Positions 59,754-64,000 of a stretch of DNA of 64,000 nucleotides are shown here, in pieces. The stretch covers positions 62,001 through 126,000 of the forward strand of contig DATMRT010000045.1 in assembly GCA_035565975.1 (NCBI GenBank). Direction: 5' to 3'. The stretch comes from Ga0077530 sp035565975 (GTDB taxonomy: Bacteria; Pseudomonadota; Alphaproteobacteria; Rhizobiales; Hyphomicrobiaceae). The notes under the pieces were generated by a model. That model saw nothing but the letters and a program-made list of their open reading frames with translations, was not told the DNA's origin and searched no databases. Each line of letters opens with the position of its first letter. Positions within the stretch are counted from its first letter, which is position 1. Position numbers and translations under genes: made by a program.

Positions 59754-60653
59754 TCAGCGAGCGCCGGTGCCGTGCTCGAGCAGGTGTTCGAGCAATCGCG
59801 CCGCGGGCGCCGAAAGGCGGCTGTTGGAACGCGTGCAGATCACGAGCCGGCGCGATGCCCATGGCTCGGCAAGACGGACCGTGGCGATCGCCATGGTGCG
59901 GCGGCATCGACGCGCGGCAGCCTCAGGAATGACGGCAATCCCGACGCCGGTCTCGACCATGCGGCAGACCTCGTCGAACCCGCCGACACCAATGCGAAGA
60001 CGCAATGATTTGCCGAGCCGCGCCGCGTGGCCGGCGAGGTGTCGCTGCAGCGCACTCTGCCGCATGAGGCCGACGAATGGCCGGTCGATCACCTCATCGA
60101 AGCGGGTGCGGCGGCGCGCGGCCAGCACATCGTTCTTCGACACAACGAGGACGAGGCGATCCTCGCGATAGGGCTGCGCGCGCACGCTATCCGGCACAGC
60201 GGCATCTGCCGCAATGCCGATGTCGGCGGCACCGGCCGCGATCGCCTCGGCAATGCTCGCGCTCTCGCGCTCCTCGAGATCGACGGTGATCGTGGGGTTG
60301 GCTCTCAGGAAGGACGCGAGCGCGCGCGGCAGATGCTCACTGAACGCGGCCGTGTTCGAGAGCACGTGCACGCTGCCGCTGATGCCGCGCGCAAAAGCGC
60401 CGAGATCGCCCCGCATGGCCTCGACCTGCTGCGTGACGATGCGCGCGTGATCGAGCAGGCACTGGCCGGCCGGCGTCAGCGCGACCCCGCGACGGCCGCG
60501 CTTGAGCAGATCCACGCCGAGCATCTCCTCCATGCCGCGGATGCGCGCGCTGGCCGAAGCAAGCGCCAGATGAGCGCGCTCGGCCCCATGCGTGATGCTG
60601 GCGCTGTCGGCCACATGCAGGAAGAGCCGCAGATCGACGAGATCGAAACGCAT
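59754..60653 (-). CDS. LysR-family transcriptional regulator
   Basis: A 299-residue regulator. The N-terminal winged helix reads MRFDLVDLRLFLHVADSAS and LALASASARIRGMEEMLGVD, then LLKRGRRGVALTPAG. An effector-binding domain follows (ISGSVHVLSNTAAFSEHLPR; GAADIGIAADAA; VETGVGIAVIPEAAARR). ATG 60653 is chosen. It is divergent from a TauE/SafE exporter gene 91 bases away, the classic LysR target arrangement, so it most likely controls that exporter. Confidence 0.9.
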   Translation of the reverse strand: MRFDLVDLRLFLHVADSASITHGAERAHLALASASARIRGMEEMLGVDLLKRGRRGVALTPAGQCLLDHARIVTQQVEAMRGDLGAFARGISGSVHVLSNTAAFSEHLPRALASFLRANPTITVDLEERESASIAEAIAAGAADIGIAADAAVPDSVRAQPYREDRLVLVVSKNDVLAARRRTRFDEVIDRPFVGLMRQSALQRHLAGHAARLGKSLRLRIGVGGFDEVCRMVETGVGIAVIPEAAARRCRRTMAIATVRLAEPWASRRLVICTRSNSRLSAPAARLLEHLLEHGTGAR

Positions 60654-60658
60654 CGCAG

Positions 60659-60672
60659 AGTCTCGCAAGACT
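60659..60672. promoter_or_regulatory. Possible LysR-type inverted repeat
   Basis: AGTCT (60659-60663) and AGACT (60668-60672) form a perfect small dyad around CGCA in the gap between the divergent LysR and TauE genes, only 6 bases from the LysR start codon. LysR proteins bind dyads in such gaps, but 5-bp arms can occur by chance. Confidence 0.25.
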
Positions 60673-60744
60673 TCGGATTATCCAAAGGCTAACTCCATAT
60701 TCTCCACATTGCGAGATCATTGTCGGCGCGGCACAAGGCGAGGC

Positions 60745-61485
60745 ATGATCGATCCGAGCTGGATATTCATCGCCGCCGTCTTCGTGATCGCCGGTCTGAC
60801 AAAGGGCGTGATCGGCCTCGGGCTGCCGACCATCTCCATGGGACTGCTGGCGCTCGTCATGCCGCCGGTGCAGGCGGCGGCCCTGCTCGCGCTGCCGTCC
60901 CTCGTCACAAACGTCTGGCAGATGGTGGCAGGACGCTCGTTCGCGGTCGTCGTGCGCCGCCTTTGGCCGATGATGCTCGGCGTATGCCTCGGCACGTGGG
61001 CGGGGATCGGCCTCATGACAGGGGCGAGCGCACGCTACGGCACGACGCTGCTTGGCGTGGCGCTCGCGCTCTATGCGCTGACCGGGCTCGCGGCCTATCG
61101 CTTCTCGGTCGCGCCGCGGCATGAGGCCTGGGCCGGTCCACTGGCCGGTGCGGTGACGGGCCTCATCACGGCCGCGACGGGCGTGTTCGTCATTCCGGCC
61201 GTGCCCTATGTCCAGGCCATCGGCCTCGAAAAGGAAGAGCTGATCCAGGCTCTCGGCCTCTCATTCACGGTCTCGACGGTGGCGCTCGCGGTCAATCTTG
61301 CGGCTGACAACGCCCTCCACGCCGGGCTCGCGGTGCCCGCTCTCGGCGCGCTCTCAATGGCGGCCATCGGCATGTGGCTCGGGCAGGCGCTGAGGCTGCG
61401 CATGTCACCTCAGACATTCCGGCGCTGTTTCTTCATCGGGCTCCTGCTGCTCGGCGTCCATCTCGCAATGCGCAGCTTCGCGTGA
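60745..61485 (+). CDS. TauE/SafE-family anion exporter
   Basis: A 246-residue inner-membrane protein with about eight helices and the family's two-fold repeat. The first half has FIAAVFVIAGLTKGVIGLGL and PTISMGLLALVMPPVQAAAL; the second has LAGAVTGLITAATGVFVIPA and VPYVQAIGLEKEELIQALGL. Members move sulfite, sulfoacetate, organosulfonates or other anions. The substrate here is unknown. Its position next to a divergent LysR gene suggests induction by a small effector. It ends 4 bases before the convergent diguanylate cyclase gene. Confidence 0.9.
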   Translation: MIDPSWIFIAAVFVIAGLTKGVIGLGLPTISMGLLALVMPPVQAAALLALPSLVTNVWQMVAGRSFAVVVRRLWPMMLGVCLGTWAGIGLMTGASARYGTTLLGVALALYALTGLAAYRFSVAPRHEAWAGPLAGAVTGLITAATGVFVIPAVPYVQAIGLEKEELIQALGLSFTVSTVALAVNLAADNALHAGLAVPALGALSMAAIGMWLGQALRLRMSPQTFRRCFFIGLLLLGVHLAMRSFA

Positions 61486-61489
61486 CGTC

Positions 61490-62932
61490 TCAAGCTGCGC
61501 GCGCGACCCGGTCGCGGCCGGCGGCCTTGGCGGCATAGAGCGCCTTGTCGGCGGCTGCCAGCAGCGGGTCGAACACCGCCGGCATCATGTCGACCGCCGC
61601 AACGCCGATGCTCACCGTGACCTTCACGTTGCGCCCGCCGTCCAGATGCACAATGGTGTCGGCGACGGCCGACCGTACGCGCTCGGCCACGCCCGCGGCC
61701 TCGTCGCCATTGCAGCCGCCCATGAGCGCGACGAACTCCTCGCCGCCGAAGCGCCCGAGCAGGTCCGCGCCCCGCAGGCACTCGCGCACGGTTCGGGCAA
61801 AGGTCGCAAGGACCTGGTCGCCGACCGCGTGCCCCCAGGTGTCGTTGATCTTCTTGAAGTGGTCGATGTCGAGCACCAGCACGGCGGTCGGTCGCGAGCG
61901 CCACGACCGTTGGGCCTGGCGTTCGCGCCAAGCCTCCAGGAAGGCGCGCCGGTTGAGGACGCCGGTCAGCGGATCGTGCGAGGCGAGCTGTCGAAGCTGC
62001 TCGAGCAGCTCATTGCGTGCGGCCATCACGCTCGCCACCGTGATCGGCGCGAGCGCAATCAGCGCCACGCCGATGCGTACCGACATCAGCGCGTACTGCG
62101 TATCGAACTCGAATGGATCGATGATGTGGCCGAACACGATCGCCACCATCGTCCAGATGCTGAACAGAAAGGTCAGCACCGAGGTTCCGAACTGCCCGTA
62201 CGTCACGGCGCCCCACAGGAGCGCAGGCACCGGAAATGCCACCGCGCCGGGGCCACCGATCCACACGCCCGCAATGCATGAGAGGACGAGCGCGAGGACT
62301 GGTGCGCTTTGCTGTGGCAGCAGGCGGGTCGCTTCCGCGTGCCGGCGGCGCTCGTAGCCGAGCCATGTCGGGACCGGCATGGTCAGCACGAGCGGAAGCA
62401 GTGTCACATAGTTCACGAGTTCGGTCGCAAATCGGTAGGCAAAGCCATCAGCCGGCGTATGGCCAAAGAGGAGCGGATCAACGATCGGCCCGACGGCCGC
62501 CGATGCGGTGGCGGCGGCCACCACGATCACGACGAGGTGCAGTACGGATGTCGGCCGCCGGAGACGCCTATCCGTCCGATCGCAGCGCATGAAGAGAACA
62601 TATCCGGTGACGACGCCGGCGAGGTTTCCGCTCATGAGCAGCAGTGCGACGCCGAGGCCGGTGCCGCCGAGGAGATTGGCCGCAACGTATCCGAGAGCCG
62701 CGGCGCCCCAGCCCAACGACTTCGCGAAGGCAGGCCGGCGCACCAGCAGCCCGAGGAGCAGAGCGTTGGCCGGCCAGATAGCAGCCAGGAAACCGGCCGG
62801 ACGCAAGGCAATGTCGAGCAATACGGCCGCGAAGACGATGCTGCCGACGAGAAACGCCGCGCGCAATTGCGCGCCGAGGGGTGTTGGGACCGACGGCTGC
62901 CGGAGTATCGGCCCTGCCCTACTGATGATCAT
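61490..62932 (-). CDS. MASE1-like membrane diguanylate cyclase (GGDEF), I-site present
   Basis: A 480-residue c-di-GMP synthase. The N-terminal ~300 residues form a MASE1-like sensor of about eight helices (LGAQLRAAFLVGSIVFAAVL; GFLAAIWPANALLLGLLVRR; VALIALAPITVASVMAARNE). The GGDEF domain begins near DPLTGVLNRRAF and has an intact active site, GRFGGEEFVAL. RGAD lies exactly five residues before GGEEF, so the RxxD inhibitory site is present and product inhibition is expected. ATG 62932 is the start used; the ribosome site is weak. A paralogue follows upstream on the same strand. Confidence 0.9.
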   Translation of the reverse strand: MIISRAGPILRQPSVPTPLGAQLRAAFLVGSIVFAAVLLDIALRPAGFLAAIWPANALLLGLLVRRPAFAKSLGWGAAALGYVAANLLGGTGLGVALLLMSGNLAGVVTGYVLFMRCDRTDRRLRRPTSVLHLVVIVVAAATASAAVGPIVDPLLFGHTPADGFAYRFATELVNYVTLLPLVLTMPVPTWLGYERRRHAEATRLLPQQSAPVLALVLSCIAGVWIGGPGAVAFPVPALLWGAVTYGQFGTSVLTFLFSIWTMVAIVFGHIIDPFEFDTQYALMSVRIGVALIALAPITVASVMAARNELLEQLRQLASHDPLTGVLNRRAFLEAWRERQAQRSWRSRPTAVLVLDIDHFKKINDTWGHAVGDQVLATFARTVRECLRGADLLGRFGGEEFVALMGGCNGDEAAGVAERVRSAVADTIVHLDGGRNVKVTVSIGVAAVDMMPAVFDPLLAAADKALYAAKAAGRDRVARAA

Positions 62933-63099
62933 TCCAACAGACGGCTCCGCTAAGCGCGCCGCCAGTCGCAACGGCGCCCATGCCGCTGCTTCAAACCATG
63001 CCCGGTTTAGAATTCTCTTGCGGAGAGCGGCGGCATTCCCGGCAAACTTGGGGAGAATGAATACGGCATTGCACGAGCTGCCGCTGATCGGCGGGCCGC

Positions 63100-64000
63100 C
63101 TACCGGGAGCGCGCGGCGAAGCCCGCCACCGGGGTGGCCGCCCGCGGTGCCGCGAGATCCCGCCGGACGATGCGGTTGCGGCCGCCCCCCTTGGCGAGCG
63201 AGAGGGCCTCGTCTGCGACCTGCAGGAGCGGCTCGATCGATGCCGGCGCGACGGCGGCACATCCAAGCCCGATGCTGAGCGTCGCCTCGACATGGCGGCC
63301 ATTGCCGAGATCGATCGGCGCGGCGGCAAAGGCCTGCCGGACGCGCTCGGCTGCGGCCGAAGCGTCGGCGGGCGTGCTGCCGGCCAGCAGAGCTGCGAAC
63401 TCCTCGCCGCCGAGACGGCCGACCAGCACGTTGTCGCCAAGCGTATGGCGCACGACGGCCGCGAAGGTCTCGATGGCACGGTCACCAGCCCAATGCCCGT
63501 GCGTGTGATTGATCTTCTTGAAATGGTCGATGTCGAGCATGAGGACCACGACCGGCGCCTCCGCCCGCGCGGCTTCGGCAAGGAGCTGTCCCGCGCTATC
63601 GACAAAGGCATGTCGCGTCAGGAGGCCGCTCAGCATGTCGTATGACGCGAGCATGTCGAAACGCTCCCGCAAGACTCTATGAGCGGCCATCGTGCTCGCG
63701 ATCGTCAACGGCGCGAGCCCCATGAGTGTGACGGCGAGGCGGGCGGAGATGAGGACACTGCCGTCATCCAGCTCGGGCCAGCCCGTAATCAGTCCGAGCG
63801 CGATGCCGCCGAGTGTCCATATGCCAACGGCGAGCGTCAGCATGGCCGTCGCAAAAACGCTGTAGCTGAGCGCGCACCATACGAGCGCCACCAGCGGAAG
63901 CGCAAAGGCGCCCGGGCCGCCGACGAAGGGCGCCACGATACAGGCAAGGAGCAGCGCGCCGGCCGGCGCGAGCGCCACGAAATCGATCTGGCGGAAGTCC
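63100..64000 (-). CDS. Second MASE1-like diguanylate cyclase, 5' part outside window
   Basis: The frame is open through the last base, so the N-terminus lies beyond the window; about 300 residues are visible. They are the last helices of a sensor like that of the neighbour (GAFALPLVALVWCALSYSVF; TLMGLAPLTIASTMAAHRVL) and a full GGDEF domain (GLLTRHAFVDSAG; VGRLGGEEFAAL). The active site is intact, but the position of the RxxD inhibitory site reads GDNV, so feedback inhibition through it is lost. It ends 167 bases before its paralogue's start. The two look like a tandem duplication that has diverged in regulation. Confidence 0.88.
   Translation of the reverse strand, partial: DFRQIDFVALAPAGALLLACIVAPFVGGPGAFALPLVALVWCALSYSVFATAMLTLAVGIWTLGGIALGLITGWPELDDGSVLISARLAVTLMGLAPLTIASTMAAHRVLRERFDMLASYDMLSGLLTRHAFVDSAGQLLAEAARAEAPVVVLMLDIDHFKKINHTHGHWAGDRAIETFAAVVRHTLGDNVLVGRLGGEEFAALLAGSTPADASAAAERVRQAFAAAPIDLGNGRHVEATLSIGLGCAAVAPASIEPLLQVADEALSLAKGGGRNRIVRRDLAAPRAATPVAGFAARSR

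Overview
The window is high-GC chromosomal DNA from an alphaproteobacterium, most likely of the order Hyphomicrobiales (Rhizobiales). This rests on gene content: a ccmI-ccmE-ccmF-ccmH operon followed by a FeuP/FeuQ-like two-component pair, an rpiA-DUF2059-gor cluster, a class II (B12-dependent) ribonucleotide reductase, a GTTC-N7-GTTC LexA box, and short GC-rich palindromic repeats in intergenic gaps. No rRNA, tRNA, CRISPR array, integrase or transposase was recognised. Coding density is high except at 50.9-51.6 kb and 53.0-53.4 kb.

Layout. 0-5 kb: the end of a type I secretion adaptor gene, then an RND efflux pump (adaptor plus permease). 5-6 kb: an HDAC-like deacetylase. 6.2-10 kb: a three-gene copper operon made of a DUF2946 leader protein, a TonB-dependent receptor and a YcnI/PCu(A)C fusion. 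10-14 kb: a secreted unknown protein, an APC permease and a secreted hydrolase-like protein. 14-18 kb: acyl-CoA ligase and a two-domain beta-oxidation enzyme. 18-18.5 kb: a BigR/SqrR-like ArsR repressor with a small c-type cytochrome. 18.6-23 kb: cytochrome c maturation genes. 23-25.7 kb: sensor kinase, response regulator and a small exported PepSY-like protein. 25.8-29.7 kb: enoyl-CoA hydratase, epoxide-hydrolase-type enzyme, methyltransferase and SDR. 29.7-32.4 kb: gor, DUF2059 and rpiA. 32.5-34 kb: cobB-like sirtuin and bactofilin. 34-38.8 kb: a branched-chain amino-acid-type ABC importer with the two permeases fused. 39-42.8 kb: NodU/CmcH-type carbamoyltransferase, LysE exporter, glpX. 43-45.7 kb: a flavin monooxygenase with two small proteins, a small membrane protein and a YbjQ-like protein. 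45.7-51 kb: unknown membrane proteins, an enoyl-CoA hydratase, a Cys-rich unknown and a J-domain protein. 51-54 kb: a gene-poor patch with a membrane protein carrying a primase-C-terminus-like domain and several hairpin arrays. 54-56.5 kb: nrdJ. 56.7-64 kb: membrane protein, plsC-like acyltransferase, quinone oxidoreductase, LysR regulator with a divergent TauE/SafE exporter, and two tandem diguanylate cyclases, the last cut by the window edge.

The most informative regulatory features are these. The copper operon matches the nascent-peptide control described for Bordetella CruR (CXXC, a C-terminal RxPP, and a following TonB receptor). The ArsR protein has the 66-residue cysteine spacing of persulfide sensors. 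The nrdJ promoter has a perfect alphaproteobacterial SOS box next to its -35. Three families of hairpin repeats sit in operon gaps or at gene 3' ends, and two adjacent 78-bp nested palindromes lie directly upstream of an enoyl-CoA hydratase gene. All assignments come from reading the sequence; no database search was run.
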